From contig JADJLG010000001.1 in assembly GCA_016710235.1 (NCBI GenBank), positions 3,337,501 to 3,401,500 on the forward strand: a DNA stretch of 64,000 bases, read 5' to 3'. The notes beneath the pieces are model-generated. The model did no database searches and was not told where the DNA came from. It saw nothing but the letters and a program-made list of their open reading frames with translations. The DNA comes from Saprospiraceae bacterium (GTDB taxonomy: Bacteria > Bacteroidota > Bacteroidia > Chitinophagales > Saprospiraceae). Below, one piece after another: positions 9,150 to 19,646 of this stretch. The position numbers and the translations under genes are program-made. The first letter of the stretch is position 1; each line of letters begins with the position of its first letter.

Positions 9150-10040
9150 TTATGAATTCAATTTTTGTAATTCAGAGATCAACTTAGAATTTGTAGTTGA
9201 AGAAACCGGCACCAATGGGAGCCGAAGATAATTGTCACAGAGCCCCAGAAAGTGTAATGCTGCTTTTATACCTGCGGGATTACCGTCGACATAAAGCCAC
9301 TGATGCACGTCCATAAGGTTTAGATTTATTTTTGCAGCTGTAGTGTAGTTTCCCGCAAGAGCTGATCGAATTAAATCTGAAAACTGTCTTGGATAAGCAT
9401 TTGCAATAACACTTATAACCCCATCTCCTCCAATAGCTACCAACCCAAGTGCCAGCGGGTCATCACCTGAAATTACATGAAAATGTGAGGGTTTGTGCTT
9501 AATTATTTTTGAAGCCTGAACCAGATCACCTGAAGCTTCTTTGATACCGCAAAAAATCGGGGAAGCGTGTGCCAAACGTAATGTGGTATCAGCTGTTAGA
9601 TTTGAGCTGGTCCTTCCAGGTACATTATAAATGATAATAGGCATTGGACTTTGTTCGGCAAGTGCCATATAATGCCTAAAAATTCCTTCTTGTGAAGGTT
9701 TGTTGTAAGCAGGGCTGCTAGACAAGATAGCAGTCAATCCGGATGTGTCCAATGCTTTCATTTCTGCCAATAGTTCTGCCGTATTATTCCCTCCTATGCC
9801 GATCACAACCGGAACCCTAGCCGCTACCTGTTGAACTGTAAATCTCACCACTTGATCCTTTTCTTCCTGACTAAGTGTGACACTCTCTCCGGTTGTTCCT
9901 AAAGTCACTAAGTATTCCACTCCACCTGTAATGGTGTGTTCAATAATTCTTCCCAGAGCTTGAAAATCGATTTTTCCATTGCGATCGAAAGGGGTGACTA
10001 AAGCAACACCGGTACCTTTTAAAAATTGTAAATCTGCCAT
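9150..10040 (-). CDS. dapA: 4-hydroxy-tetrahydrodipicolinate synthase
   Basis: A 296-residue (beta/alpha)8 aldolase that condenses pyruvate with aspartate semialdehyde, the first step of the diaminopimelate/lysine branch needed for peptidoglycan. The Schiff-base lysine is in GIKEASGD (K167), the catalytic tyrosine in YNVPGRT (Y138), the threonine pair in LGTTGES (T49, T50) and the second tyrosine in SPAYNKP (Y112). The length is normal. It starts 16 bases after accA ends on the same strand, so the two are probably co-transcribed although their pathways differ. Confidence 0.96.
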   Translation of the reverse strand: MADLQFLKGTGVALVTPFDRNGKIDFQALGRIIEHTITGGVEYLVTLGTTGESVTLSQEEKDQVVRFTVQQVAARVPVVIGIGGNNTAELLAEMKALDTSGLTAILSSSPAYNKPSQEGIFRHYMALAEQSPMPIIIYNVPGRTSSNLTADTTLRLAHASPIFCGIKEASGDLVQASKIIKHKPSHFHVISGDDPLALGLVAIGGDGVISVIANAYPRQFSDLIRSALAGNYTTAAKINLNLMDVHQWLYVDGNPAGIKAALHFLGLCDNYLRLPLVPVSSTTNSKLISELQKLNS

Positions 10041-10056
10041 AAATTTTAATAAAATA

Positions 10057-11001
10057 TCAGGCTTCTTTGAATCTGCCCATTTGTTCGTATTTCAAAATTC
10101 TGTTTGTCACTCTCTGTAGGGGTTCGATAGGTAATAAATCATCTAAATGCACTTTTATATGCTTTTTTATAGTTCGAGCCATTGTTTCAGGATCATTGTG
10201 AGCGCCGCCTAAAGGTTCTTTAACAATACCATCTATCAGGCCAAAACCCTCCATGTGATCAGCTGTCAGCTTGAGTGCTTCTGCTGCTTTCTCTTTAAAA
10301 TCCCAACTCCTCCACAAAATTGAAGAACAACTTTCAGGTGAAATCACAGAATACCACGTATTTTCAAGCATAAACACTCTGTCTCCAACTCCGATTCCTA
10401 AGGCTCCACCTGATGCTCCTTCACCGATAATATAACAAAGGATCGGCACTTTCAATTGCGACATCTCAAATAAATTCCTGGCAATAGCTTCAGCCTGACC
10501 TCTTTCTTCTGCTTCAATCCCGGGATAAGCTCCGGGAGTATCTATAAAAGTAACAACAGGATAATTGAATTTTTCTGCAAGCTTCATCAAGCGCAATGCT
10601 TTTCGATAGCCATCAGGATTAGCCATCCCAAAATTTCGAAACTGTCTTTGTTTTGTAGAATTGCCTTTCTGGTGTCCAATGACGACCACGGGTTGGGAAT
10701 CAATAAACCCTACACCCCCAACTATTGCATGATCATCTTTGACGTACCTGTCACCATGTAATTCAATAAATTTCTTGCAAATCTGACTGATATAATACAT
10801 TGTATAAGGTCGTTCAGGATGTCTTGACAACTGAACTTTTTGCCATCCACTCAGATTGCTGTAGATTTCCTTCCTTTTGGTTTTGATCCGCCCTTCCAGC
10901 TCAGTAATTTTCTCAGTTAGATCTAGCTGTCCTTCCTCAGAGAGTTTTTTCAGCTTTTCCAGCTGCTCATAGAGCACTTCAAGAGGCTTTTCAAATTCCA
11001 T
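10057..11001 (-). CDS. accA: Acetyl-CoA carboxylase carboxyltransferase subunit alpha
   Basis: A 314-residue subunit that, with AccD, moves the carboxyl group from biotin carrier to acetyl-CoA, making malonyl-CoA for fatty acid synthesis. Family signatures are the N-terminal helix [61 protein letters not shown] and [17 protein letters not shown] (oxyanion-hole glycines). I chose the ATG at 11001 because family members begin with this helix; an ATG at 11022 would add MIGFMIF. AccD, AccB and the housekeeping AccC are elsewhere. The carboxylase genes at 16-22 kb are of the acyl-CoA (propionyl) type instead. Confidence 0.95.
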   Translation of the reverse strand: MEFEKPLEVLYEQLEKLKKLSEEGQLDLTEKITELEGRIKTKRKEIYSNLSGWQKVQLSRHPERPYTMYYISQICKKFIELHGDRYVKDDHAIVGGVGFIDSQPVVVIGHQKGNSTKQRQFRNFGMANPDGYRKALRLMKLAEKFNYPVVTFIDTPGAYPGIEAEERGQAEAIARNLFEMSQLKVPILCYIIGEGASGGALGIGVGDRVFMLENTWYSVISPESCSSILWRSWDFKEKAAEALKLTADHMEGFGLIDGIVKEPLGGAHNDPETMARTIKKHIKVHLDDLLPIEPLQRVTNRILKYEQMGRFKEA

Positions 11002-11155
11002 AAATATCATAAAACCAATCAATTATGGCCTAATGCCGTTAGAAAATGGGTTTATCAAAACAAGGACAAATTACAGGAAGTTTACGGAGCATGAATAAAT
11101 CAATGCGATTTTATTTTTTTATATGCCAGAAAGTAAAATATATCAAAGGTATCCT

Positions 11156-11163
11156 TATTTTTG
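11156..11163 (+). promoter_or_regulatory. Putative -7 element of tRNA-Asp
   Basis: TATTTTTG matches TAnnTTTG and lies 26 bases before the tRNA. No clear -33 TTTG is present. Confidence 0.4.
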
Positions 11164-11189
11164 CGCTCGCTTTCATTAGAAAGTTAGCG

Positions 11190-11263
<74 letters not shown>

Positions 11264-11272
11264 CTAAAATAA

Positions 11273-11297
11273 AGGAGTCTATGCAGGCTCCTTTTTT
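11273..11297 (+). terminator. Intrinsic terminator after tRNA-Asp
   Basis: Stem AGGAGTCT/AGGCTCCT (one wobble) with an ATGC loop, followed by a T-run. It closely resembles the hairpin after tRNA-Pro. Confidence 0.85.
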
Positions 11298-11321
11298 ATT
11301 TAAATTTTATCATAATTGATC

Positions 11322-11894
11322 TTACAAGTCCATTGGAATTAATTTCCTGATGACTTTTGCAGGAACACCTACAGCAACAGAAAAATCATCTAAATCTTGT
11401 GTTACTACTGCTCCGGCTCCAACTACACACATTTTTCCAATTCGCACTCCAGGTAATACTATCGCTCCTGTACCAAGATACGCCCCATCTCCCAGAAGGA
11501 TAGGAGATCGGTATTCATCTAAGGACTTTGAAATTATTCTATTTCCAACTTCCTGATGTGTAAATAAACTCACTCTGGCACTTAGAACAACTTCTTTGCC
11601 CAATCGGATTTCATCAGTTAGATCCAAAATCACCTGTTCTCCGATATAACATTCTTGGCCAATGGTTAATTTTTTAAAATCACCCAAACTTTCAGATCTT
11701 CCGCTTGAATTTAGTATGACTAAGCCTGATTTGATGCTTACATCTGAACCCACATTTGCATTACAGTGCCTCAATATTTCAGGCAAGGCAAAACTTTTAA
11801 CAAGAGGTAAACTTTCACAAAATAAATGATGTCCAATAAAATATCTTTTGATCTTGATCAGAAGAATATATAGTGTTTTCAACATTTTTTTCAT
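11322..11894 (-). CDS. Acyltransferase with hexapeptide repeats
   Basis: A 190-residue left-handed beta-helix protein of the maltose/serine O-acetyltransferase-like group. Hexapeptide turns are visible in LGDGAYLGTGAIVLPGVRIGKMCVVGAGAVVTQDL and the family ending is AVGVPAKVIRKL. The catalytic histidine equivalent is probably in SLFTHQEV. Such enzymes transfer an acetyl group from acetyl-CoA to a sugar or similar acceptor, often for surface glycans; the acceptor is unknown. The first 40 residues (basic, with RYFIGHHLFCESLPLV) are not part of the helix. It begins 28 bases after the RelA/SpoT gene ends and may be read from the same transcript. A second ATG lies three codons in. Confidence 0.85.
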   Translation of the reverse strand: MKKMLKTLYILLIKIKRYFIGHHLFCESLPLVKSFALPEILRHCNANVGSDVSIKSGLVILNSSGRSESLGDFKKLTIGQECYIGEQVILDLTDEIRLGKEVVLSARVSLFTHQEVGNRIISKSLDEYRSPILLGDGAYLGTGAIVLPGVRIGKMCVVGAGAVVTQDLDDFSVAVGVPAKVIRKLIPMDL

Positions 11895-11922
11895 TTTTCA
11901 ATCATTGAGCAGATCATTACAA

Positions 11923-14157
11923 TCAGTGTTCGTCTAATCGACTCACAGATGTCACTCCTTGTAGTTTTGCCAAAGACTGTATGATTTTATTTAACTGGTC
12001 TTTGTGATTGACAAGCAAAGATATCTTTCCATCAAAAGTGCCTTGATTGCCTTCAATACTAAAGGACTTTATATTGACTCCCATTCCGGAAGAAATAGTA
12101 TGCGTCAGTCTTTCGATCACACCAGGCCCATCATCAATGCCGTGTACCATCAATACAGCAGTGAACGAACTATTCAATCTCTGAGCCCATTCCGCCTTCA
12201 GTATTCTGTATCCATAAGAAGCCATTAAATGCTCGGCGTTCTTGCAGTTGACACGGTGGATTTTCATTCCGCTACTCGTAGTTACGTACGCAAATATTCT
12301 ATCCCCTTCTACCGGATTGCAACAAGCCGCCAAAGAATATTGGTATTGATCTCCATCTTCACCATTGATGATGAGCTTGGTAGTATGTGCAAACGTCCTT
12401 GAAATTTTGCCTAACTCAGTAAAATTGAGCTCTTTCGGTTCATTTCTGATTTCACTCAATTTTCCATTCTCGACATTGAATTTGCGGAGCAACTCCGGAA
12501 AATCAAATCTCTCGTCTGCAAAATGAACATAAAGTTCGGTTCGCGATCGACAAGCCAATAATTTCATCAACACTTCCAGGTTCTCTTCGATATCCAGTTT
12601 GTTGTTCTTCAGTTTTCGATCCAAAATTTCCTTGCCATCTTCAGCTTTCTTTTTCTCCTCTTCCTTGAGTGAAGCCCGGATTTTAGATTTGGCCTTCCCG
12701 GTTATTACGATTTTGAGCCAATCTTCCGTAGGTCTTTGATTTTTGGCAGTGACAACTTGAATCTGATCTCCACTGCTGAGCTGATACCCCATGGGTACCA
12801 GTTTGTTGTTGATTTTAAACGCACTTGCATGGTAACCGACATCGGAATGGATGTTAAATGCAAAGTCCAATGCTGTCGCTCCTTTGGGCAAAACTTTCAT
12901 ATCTCCTTTAGGCGTATAAACATAGACCTCTTCTCCATATAAATTGGATTTAAAGTCATTTAAAAATTCTATTGCATCATTATGGGGTGTCTCTAAAATA
13001 TCTTTTATACTGTCGAACCAGTGGTCATAAATGCCATGTATGTTGGTAATCCCCTTATACTTCCAATGTGAGGCATATCCTTTTTCAGCAATGTCATCCA
13101 TTCTGCGAGACCTGATTTGGACTTCCACATATTTACCTTTGGGGCCAATCACCGAAGTATGCAGAGATTCATACCCATTCGATTTTGGTGTTGTAATCCA
13201 ATCTTTCAATCGCTCGGGAATGGGCCTATGTACATCTGTTACAATAGAATACACTTGCCAGCACACTGATTTTTCTTTTTCCTTTGGAACATCTACCACA
13301 ATGCGTACAGCAAATAGATCATAAATTTCCTCAAAACTTACCCGTTTTGTTTTTATTTTATTAGCAATAGAAGAAATTGATTTTGGTCGTCCATAGATCT
13401 CGTACTTCACACCCAAATCTTCTAATGATTCCTTGAGAGGCTTTATGAATTCATTAATAAATCTTGTCCGCTCTTTCTGAGTATCCTTTAGCTTGAATAC
13501 AATCTCGTTGTACAATTCAGGTTCATTGATTTTCAAGCAAATATCCATGAATTCAGACTTGAGATTGTAAAGCCCCAGTCTGTGTGCAAGTGGTGCGTAT
13601 ATATAAGTAGTTTCGGCAGCTATTTTCAACTGCTTGTGTTGGGGCATTCCTGCAATTGTCCTTAAATTGTGCAATCTGTCGGCCATTTTTATCAAGACCA
13701 CCCTTACATCTTCAACTAAAGTGGATAGTACTTTTTTAAAATTTTCTGCTTGAGGACTTTCTACGTTATAGAGTCCATCCAATTTGGTAAGGCCATCAAC
13801 TATTTTGGAAATTTTAGGGCCAAATTCTCTGTGGATGACTTCCAGGTTGACAGAAGTATCTTCAACAACGTCATGAAGCAAAGCTGACATTACGGATTTA
13901 TAGCCGAGCCCTAACTCTTCGAAACATATTCTTGCAACTTCGATAGGATGGGTGATATAAGGCTCTCCAGACTTTCGTCTTTGCTCACCATGTGCTGTGA
14001 GAGCAAATCCAAAAGCCCTGCTGACGTCAGCGATTTCTTCAGCTTGCAAACCATGAGATTTGAGCAATTTCATGAGTTTTGCATAATCAGTTCTGATCAT
14101 CTTGGCGTCGGCCTCATCAAAGTGAGGTGGCATCTTTATAATTTTCTCTTCATCCAT
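11923..14157 (-). CDS. Bifunctional (p)ppGpp synthetase/hydrolase (RelA/SpoT homologue)
   Basis: A 744-residue long RSH protein controlling the stringent response. Domains in order: HD hydrolase (about residues 45-200; H70, and H95-D96 in LLHDVVEDT), the synthetase domain (about 240-360; RVSFEEIYDLFAVRIV and TPKSNGYESLHTSV), a TGS domain (about 400-460; VYTPKGDMKVLPKGATALDFAF) and a C-terminal ACT domain (about 670-740). The intact HD residues suggest hydrolase as well as synthetase activity. Only one such gene is seen here. A TAgcTTTG box lies 15 bases before the ATG. Confidence 0.95.
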   Translation of the reverse strand: MDEEKIIKMPPHFDEADAKMIRTDYAKLMKLLKSHGLQAEEIADVSRAFGFALTAHGEQRRKSGEPYITHPIEVARICFEELGLGYKSVMSALLHDVVEDTSVNLEVIHREFGPKISKIVDGLTKLDGLYNVESPQAENFKKVLSTLVEDVRVVLIKMADRLHNLRTIAGMPQHKQLKIAAETTYIYAPLAHRLGLYNLKSEFMDICLKINEPELYNEIVFKLKDTQKERTRFINEFIKPLKESLEDLGVKYEIYGRPKSISSIANKIKTKRVSFEEIYDLFAVRIVVDVPKEKEKSVCWQVYSIVTDVHRPIPERLKDWITTPKSNGYESLHTSVIGPKGKYVEVQIRSRRMDDIAEKGYASHWKYKGITNIHGIYDHWFDSIKDILETPHNDAIEFLNDFKSNLYGEEVYVYTPKGDMKVLPKGATALDFAFNIHSDVGYHASAFKINNKLVPMGYQLSSGDQIQVVTAKNQRPTEDWLKIVITGKAKSKIRASLKEEEKKKAEDGKEILDRKLKNNKLDIEENLEVLMKLLACRSRTELYVHFADERFDFPELLRKFNVENGKLSEIRNEPKELNFTELGKISRTFAHTTKLIINGEDGDQYQYSLAACCNPVEGDRIFAYVTTSSGMKIHRVNCKNAEHLMASYGYRILKAEWAQRLNSSFTAVLMVHGIDDGPGVIERLTHTISSGMGVNIKSFSIEGNQGTFDGKISLLVNHKDQLNKIIQSLAKLQGVTSVSRLDEH

Positions 14158-14172
14158 CTTTTAATAGAACAA

Positions 14173-14180
14173 CAAAGCTA
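14173..14180 (-). promoter_or_regulatory. Putative -7 element of the RelA/SpoT homologue
   Basis: Minus-strand TAGCTTTG matches TAnnTTTG, with the ATG at 14157. The implied leader is about ten bases. The -33 region is AT-rich without a clear TTTG. Confidence 0.4.
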
Positions 14181-14311
14181 AAAAAAAGATATTTATATCT
14201 ATAAATTCCTAAATTTTAAGCTATATTAATCATTTATAGTGATTTATATATTATTAATATAATTAATGTATAAATTTTATTTTATATGGTTTAATATTCA
14301 CTTTGGCTGTT

Positions 14312-14319
14312 TATCTTTG
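14312..14319 (+). promoter_or_regulatory. Putative -7 element of tRNA-Leu
   Basis: TATCTTTG, followed by C, matches the -7 consensus and lies 15 bases before the tRNA. No exact -33 TTTG is seen. Confidence 0.5.
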
Positions 14320-14334
14320 CAACCTGATTTTTCT

Positions 14335-14415
14335 GCGGATGTGGCGAAACTGGCAGACGCACTAGACTTAGGATCTAGCGCCTTAGGCGTGTGGGTTCGA
14401 CTCCCTCCATCCGCA
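14335..14415 (+). tRNA. tRNA-Leu (anticodon TAG)
   Basis: An 81-base class II tRNA: acceptor GCGGATG/CATCCGC, anticodon arm CTAGACTTAGGATCTAG giving TAG, a short variable stem, T arm GGGTTCGACTCCC, discriminator A. No CCA is encoded. Confidence 0.95.
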
Positions 14416-14420
14416 CTCAG

Positions 14421-14458
14421 TCCCATAGACCCTTTGGGTTTGTGGGATTTTGTTTTTT
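14421..14458 (+). terminator. Intrinsic terminator between tRNA-Leu and trigger factor
   Basis: A 12-bp stem TCCCATAGACCC/GGGTTTGTGGGA (two wobble pairs) with a TTT loop, followed by a T-rich run. It ends 14 bases before the trigger factor ATG, so it either separates the two genes or attenuates read-through. Confidence 0.75.
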
Positions 14459-14472
14459 ATTAAAGCACTTTC

Positions 14473-15879
14473 ATGCAAACAGACTTTCTTCCATTAGACA
14501 AACAGCACGGGAAAATTCAAATCCAATTGACAAAACAGGATTTGGATCCAATGGTAAAATCCGAACTCAAAAAAATTAAAAACAAAGCACAGATTAAAGG
14601 TTTTCGTCAAGGCGGAGTGCCCGAAAGCCTTCTCATGAATCTTTATGGCACAGAGATCAAAGCAGATGCTATCCAAAAACTTGTGCAGCAAAGTGTGGAA
14701 TCTTATTTAAAAGAGAATAATAAACAATTGGTTGGTGAGATTATGGCTGTCAACGATCCTATAGGTCAGCTTGGCATGTCAGCCGATGCTTATCAATTTG
14801 AATTTGAACTGGGATTTGCCCCGGACCCAGATATTTCCACTGCATTGGAAGGCACAAAACTGGTGCGCTACAAAATACAAATTCCTGAATCAAAAATTGA
14901 AGAAGAGATCAGCTTCTTACTCACAAAGTATGGTAATCTGGAAGATAGCACTGAAGCTGTCAAAGTTGGTGATCAAGTAAAACTAGAAGTTTATGAATTG
15001 GAGAATGGAATTGTCAAACCTGAGGGAGTAATATCTGACTTTGTAGTTTTAGTCGATGACACATTGACTGAAGAATTCCAACAGACGCTGTTGGGTAAAA
15101 TTATCGATAATGAATTTACAGCTGACATCTATCAAATTGAAAAAAAATTAGACCTGAATCAGGTAAAAAAGTACTTTTTAAAATTAGAGGAAAATGATGA
15201 AAGAGAGTTTGGAAATTTATTTCAGGTAAAAATCATTCAGATCCAATCGAACAAAGCATCTACAGAAAATGAAGAGTTTTACAAAAAGGTATTTGGCAAT
15301 GATACTGAAGTCGTTGATTCGCTTTCATTCCGACAACAATTGAGAACCTCTTTGCAGGTATATTATGATCTTGAAAGTGAGAAGATGCTGGATTTTATGC
15401 TGGTGAAAGAACTAGCAAAAACAAGTCAAATGGAATTTCCTGAAAATTTTCTTAAAAAATGGTTACAATCTACATCTGAATCATGGGCTAAGAAAAGTGG
15501 TTATGAATTAGAACATGATTTTTTTCATTTTAAAGAAAGTTTAGCTTGGAGAATTCTTAGAGAAAAATATAGCCAAATTCACGAAATTCAAATCAGCAGA
15601 CAGGAGCTTGAAAATTATGTAATCCATAGTATCAAACAGAAATATGGAGAATTCAAATTGGATGAAGAAGTTTGGCGTGGATATGTTAGAAAAATGCTAG
15701 AGGACAAAGAACAAGCTATGAATTATTATGTGGAACTGGAAAATTTAAAAGTCATCGAGCATATGAAGGCATCAATGACAATTGATTCTGAAGATATCGA
15801 GCTTGGAAATTTTAATACAAAAGTTCAAGAAATTAACTCACACCACCATACAGAACTCGACCATCATCACGAGCATTGA
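14473..15879 (+). CDS. tig: Trigger factor (ribosome-associated chaperone)
   Basis: A 468-residue chaperone that binds nascent chains at the ribosome exit. The N-terminal ribosome-binding domain (about 1-115) carries the signature IKGFRQGGVPESLLMNLYG in place of the usual GFRxGKxP loop. A weak FKBP-like middle region (about 150-240; VKVGDQVKLEVYEL) follows, and the C-terminal helical arms start at about residue 255. The PPIase-like region looks divergent, as is common in Bacteroidota. The last 14 residues are histidine-rich (HHHTELDHHHEH), which could bind metal. The ATG at 14473 fits the usual N-terminus and comes just after the tRNA-Leu terminator. Confidence 0.9.
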   Translation: MQTDFLPLDKQHGKIQIQLTKQDLDPMVKSELKKIKNKAQIKGFRQGGVPESLLMNLYGTEIKADAIQKLVQQSVESYLKENNKQLVGEIMAVNDPIGQLGMSADAYQFEFELGFAPDPDISTALEGTKLVRYKIQIPESKIEEEISFLLTKYGNLEDSTEAVKVGDQVKLEVYELENGIVKPEGVISDFVVLVDDTLTEEFQQTLLGKIIDNEFTADIYQIEKKLDLNQVKKYFLKLEENDEREFGNLFQVKIIQIQSNKASTENEEFYKKVFGNDTEVVDSLSFRQQLRTSLQVYYDLESEKMLDFMLVKELAKTSQMEFPENFLKKWLQSTSESWAKKSGYELEHDFFHFKESLAWRILREKYSQIHEIQISRQELENYVIHSIKQKYGEFKLDEEVWRGYVRKMLEDKEQAMNYYVELENLKVIEHMKASMTIDSEDIELGNFNTKVQEINSHHHTELDHHHEH

Positions 15880-15940
15880 TGCAAGTTTAGTTGTGGTTAA
15901 AATGGATAAAAGAGCTTATTCTTCCAATCAAGAAAATTTT

Positions 15941-17482
15941 TTATAAAGGAATATTCCCGTGTTTTTTTGCAGGAAGTTGATCTGCTTTGTTTGATAAACT
16001 GGCAAACGCTTTTATCAATTTCCTTCTTGTATGTGAAGGTTCTATGACTTCATCAACAAAACCACGGCCAGCAGCATGATATGGGTTAGCAAACTTTTCA
16101 CCATATTCTCTTTCTTTCTCTGCCAGCTTTGCCAGTGGATTTTCTGCAGTTTCAATTTCTTTTTTAAAAATAATTTCACTCGCACCTTTTGCGCCCATAA
16201 CCGCAATTTCGGCGCTTGGCCAGGCATAATTCAGGTCAGCACCAATATGCTTTGAATTCATCACATCATAGGCCCCTCCATACGCCTTTCGAGTTATTAA
16301 TGTAATCCGTCCAACAGTGGCTTCGCTAAAAGCATACAACAGTTTCGCACCATTTGTGATAATTGCATTCCACTCCTGATCTGTCCCCGGAAGAAATCCA
16401 GGAACATCTACTAAAACTAACAATGGAATATTGAAACAATCACAAAAACGAACAAATCTAGCTGCTTTTTTTGAGGCTTTAACGTCTAGGCATCCAGCCA
16501 GTACCATGGGTTGATTTGCAACAATTCCGATGCATTTTCCTGCAAGTCTGGCAAATCCCACAACTATATTATCTGCAAATTCTTCCTGAATTTCATAGAA
16601 AGTACTTACATCGATGATATGCGTGATCACTTCTTTGATATCGTAAGGTTGATTTGCATTTTCAGGTATAATGTCATTCAGTTCAGGGCGCATTTCATCG
16701 CTCAAAACATAATCCAAATCAGGTACTTTTTCTTCACAATTTTGAGGAATATAGGAAATCAATTTTCGTACTTGTGCAATACAGTCTAAATCATCTTGTG
16801 CTGTAAGATGTGTTACTCCTGATTTTGTGGCATGGGTATGAGCACCACCCAGGGCTTCAGAACTCACTTCTTCGTTTGTTACCGTTTTGACAACATTGGG
16901 TCCTGTTACAAACATGTACGAACTATTTTCCACCATGATGATAAAATCAGTCATAGCAGGAGAATAAACTGCTCCTCCAGCACAAGGCCCCATTATCGCA
17001 GAAATTTGCGGAATGCTTCCTGAGGTTCTAACATTTCTGTAGAAGATATCCGCGTATCCTCCTAAAGATCGGACACCTTCTTGAATCCTCGCCCCACCGC
17101 TGTCATTCAATCCAATCACTGGTGCCCCATTTTTTAGAGCTAGATCCATCAACTTACAAATTTTTTCAGCATGAGTCTCTGACAATGATCCTCCAAAAAC
17201 TGTAAAATCTTGGGCAAAAACATACATCAATCTCCGATCGATGGTACCATATCCTGTGATTACACCATCACCATAGAAATTTTGCTTATCCATTCCAAAA
17301 TCAGTCGTGCGATGCACAACCAACATTCCAAGTTCTTCAAAACTTCCCGGATCCAATAGCAATTCAATACGTTCTCTCGCAGTTAGTTTTCTTTTTTTAT
17401 GCTGTGAATCTATCCGATCTGCACCTCCACCCAATAGAGCTTGTTCCTTTTTAACATTTAATGTTTCCAAATATTTTTGCAT
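15941..17482 (-). CDS. pccB: Acyl-CoA (propionyl-CoA) carboxylase carboxyltransferase subunit
   Basis: A 513-residue carboxyltransferase that moves CO2 from biotin to propionyl-CoA, giving (S)-methylmalonyl-CoA. Both crotonase-like halves are present: the N-terminal half with [38 protein letters not shown] and [14 protein letters not shown], and the C-terminal half with [20 protein letters not shown] and [12 protein letters not shown]. The length matches the family. It is the last gene of the propionyl-CoA operon, 37 bases after the mutase large subunit, which fixes the substrate better than sequence alone. It converges with trigger factor across 61 bases that hold no obvious terminator hairpin. 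Confidence 0.92.
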   Translation of the reverse strand: MQKYLETLNVKKEQALLGGGADRIDSQHKKRKLTARERIELLLDPGSFEELGMLVVHRTTDFGMDKQNFYGDGVITGYGTIDRRLMYVFAQDFTVFGGSLSETHAEKICKLMDLALKNGAPVIGLNDSGGARIQEGVRSLGGYADIFYRNVRTSGSIPQISAIMGPCAGGAVYSPAMTDFIIMVENSSYMFVTGPNVVKTVTNEEVSSEALGGAHTHATKSGVTHLTAQDDLDCIAQVRKLISYIPQNCEEKVPDLDYVLSDEMRPELNDIIPENANQPYDIKEVITHIIDVSTFYEIQEEFADNIVVGFARLAGKCIGIVANQPMVLAGCLDVKASKKAARFVRFCDCFNIPLLVLVDVPGFLPGTDQEWNAIITNGAKLLYAFSEATVGRITLITRKAYGGAYDVMNSKHIGADLNYAWPSAEIAVMGAKGASEIIFKKEIETAENPLAKLAEKEREYGEKFANPYHAAGRGFVDEVIEPSHTRRKLIKAFASLSNKADQLPAKKHGNIPL

Positions 17483-17519
17483 AATAAAATTGGATTAATA
17501 ATATCGCGATCGAATTGAA

Positions 17520-19646
17520 TTATCTTTTGAAATGTTCCAACATTTTATGTAGCAATTTTTCTGCTGATTCAGGTACAGGAGTGCCTGGTCCAAATATTTC
17601 AGCTACACCACATGTCTTTAAAAAACCGTAATCATCAGGTGGAATCACTCCGCCTAAAACTACCATAATATCGCTCCTGCCCTCCAGTTCCAGTGCTTCC
17701 ATCACCTGCGGAACAAAAGTCTTATGTCCTGCCGCCAAGGACGAAATACCAAGCACATGAACATCGTTATCACATGCTTGTCTTACAGCCTCTTCAGGAG
17801 TTTGAAACAATGGGCCTATATCCACGTCGAAGCCAAGGTCTGCGAAACCGGTTGCGATTATTTTTGCACCCCGATCATGTCCATCTTGACCAACTTTTGC
17901 AACCAATATTCTGGGACGTCTTCCATCCATTGCAGCAAACTCATCCGAGAGTTTTCTGATCCTTTCTAGGTCCATATTCTGATGAAATTCTTTTCTATAA
18001 ACACCTTGAACAGCTTGAGTCATAGCTTTGTATCTTGTAAAAACTTTTTCCATAGCAAAGCTGATTTCACCTAAAGTTGCTCTAGCTTTTGCAGCGCGAA
18101 TCGCAATCTCCAGCAAATTCTTATTTTCATCTGAACACGCATCAGAAAGTTCTTGCAAGATGTTCTCAACTTGTGATTGATTTCTTTCTTTGCGAATTTT
18201 ATGTATTAATTGTTTTTGTTCAGACAAAACTTTAAGATGATCTACTTCTAACAATTCAAAGTCATTTGGTAGATTGTGTTTCAGGACATTGACCCCTACG
18301 ATTTGTTCTTTCCCTGAGTCTATGTGTGCTTGTTTTATTGCAGCTGACTCCTCTATTCTCATTTTAGGAATTCCTTTCTGAATGGCATTCGCCATTCCAC
18401 CGAAATTTTCAATTTCACGCAAGTGGCTTTGAACTTGTTCAATTAATTTTTCTGTAAGATGCTCCACGTAATATGAACCTCCGAATGGATCAACAGCTTT
18501 AGTGATTCCACTTTGTTTTTGGAGAAAAAGTTGAGTTTCACGCGCAATCCTTGCCGACCTGTCCGTAGGCAAAGCAATGGCTTCATCCATGGAATTGGTA
18601 TGCAGAGACTGAGTGCCACCCAATATCGCTGCCATAGCCTCAACTGTGGTTCGACAAATATTATTATATGGTATTTGTTCTGTCAAACTCCAACCGGAAG
18701 TCTGGCAATGTGTCCGCAGCATAAGTGATTTAATATTTTTAGCTCCAAGCGAGGACATCGCATTAGACCATAAAACTCGTGCTGCACGCATTTTGGCTAT
18801 TTCTTCAAAAAAATTCATTCCAATTCCCCAGAAAAAAGATAGTCTTGGTGCAAAATCATCAATGCCCAATCCTGCTTGCATTCCGGTCTTAACGTACTCA
18901 ATTCCGTCGGCAAGTGTGTACGCCAATTCTAGATCAGCTGAAGCTCCGGCTTCCTGCATATGGTAACCACTAATGCTGATGCTGTTGAATTTTGGCATAT
19001 GAGCAGAAGTATATTTGAATATATCCGCGATGATGCGCATTGATGGTTTGGGTGGATATATATATGTGTTGCGCACCATAAATTCCTTGAGAATATCATT
19101 TTGGATAGTACCTGATAATTTGGAAATTGAAATCCCATTTTCTTCGGCAGTAGCAATATAAAATGCAAGAATAGGGATAACTGCTCCGTTCATTGTCATT
19201 GAAACCGAAATTTGATCAAGTGGAATTTTATCCAATAGAATTTTCATATCTTCAATGCTGTCTATGGCTACACCTGCCCTTCCAACATCGGCAAATACCC
19301 TGGGATGATCACTGTCATATCCACGGTGTGTTGGCAGGTCAAAAGCTATTGACAAACCCTTCTGTCCTGCAGCGAGATTTCTTCTATAAAATGCATTACT
19401 ATCTCTGGCATTTGAAAAACCGGCATATTGTCTAATTGTCCAGGGTTGGTTGACATACATAGTGGAATAAGGTCCTCTTAAAAATGGAGGCACACCTGAC
19501 AATTGATTTAAAATATTATTGTCCTTGAGATCTGATTTCTGAAAACACTTTCTATCTTCAAAATGACTCGAATTGGAATCCGCTCTTTCCGAATGATTAC
19601 TCATTTTTGGGCGAATCCATTTTAATTCTGACAATTTCACCGTCAT
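17520..19646 (-). CDS. mutB: Methylmalonyl-CoA mutase large subunit
   Basis: A 708-residue adenosylcobalamin-dependent mutase that interconverts (R)-methylmalonyl-CoA and succinyl-CoA. The N-terminal TIM barrel has [36 protein letters not shown] and the active-site region [12 protein letters not shown]. The C-terminal B12 domain (about 575-705) carries the DxHxxG motif in [11 protein letters not shown] (His about 590), then GISSLAAGH and VVLGGVIPP. It is complete. Its ATG overlaps the stop of the biotin carboxylase gene (ATGA), so translation is coupled. Partner subunit mutA lies two genes upstream. Confidence 0.96.
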   Translation of the reverse strand: MTVKLSELKWIRPKMSNHSERADSNSSHFEDRKCFQKSDLKDNNILNQLSGVPPFLRGPYSTMYVNQPWTIRQYAGFSNARDSNAFYRRNLAAGQKGLSIAFDLPTHRGYDSDHPRVFADVGRAGVAIDSIEDMKILLDKIPLDQISVSMTMNGAVIPILAFYIATAEENGISISKLSGTIQNDILKEFMVRNTYIYPPKPSMRIIADIFKYTSAHMPKFNSISISGYHMQEAGASADLELAYTLADGIEYVKTGMQAGLGIDDFAPRLSFFWGIGMNFFEEIAKMRAARVLWSNAMSSLGAKNIKSLMLRTHCQTSGWSLTEQIPYNNICRTTVEAMAAILGGTQSLHTNSMDEAIALPTDRSARIARETQLFLQKQSGITKAVDPFGGSYYVEHLTEKLIEQVQSHLREIENFGGMANAIQKGIPKMRIEESAAIKQAHIDSGKEQIVGVNVLKHNLPNDFELLEVDHLKVLSEQKQLIHKIRKERNQSQVENILQELSDACSDENKNLLEIAIRAAKARATLGEISFAMEKVFTRYKAMTQAVQGVYRKEFHQNMDLERIRKLSDEFAAMDGRRPRILVAKVGQDGHDRGAKIIATGFADLGFDVDIGPLFQTPEEAVRQACDNDVHVLGISSLAAGHKTFVPQVMEALELEGRSDIMVVLGGVIPPDDYGFLKTCGVAEIFGPGTPVPESAEKLLHKMLEHFKR

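Noticed and set aside
14266..14463. Open frame across tRNA-Leu
   Set aside because: Overlaps the tRNA and terminator; not coding-like.
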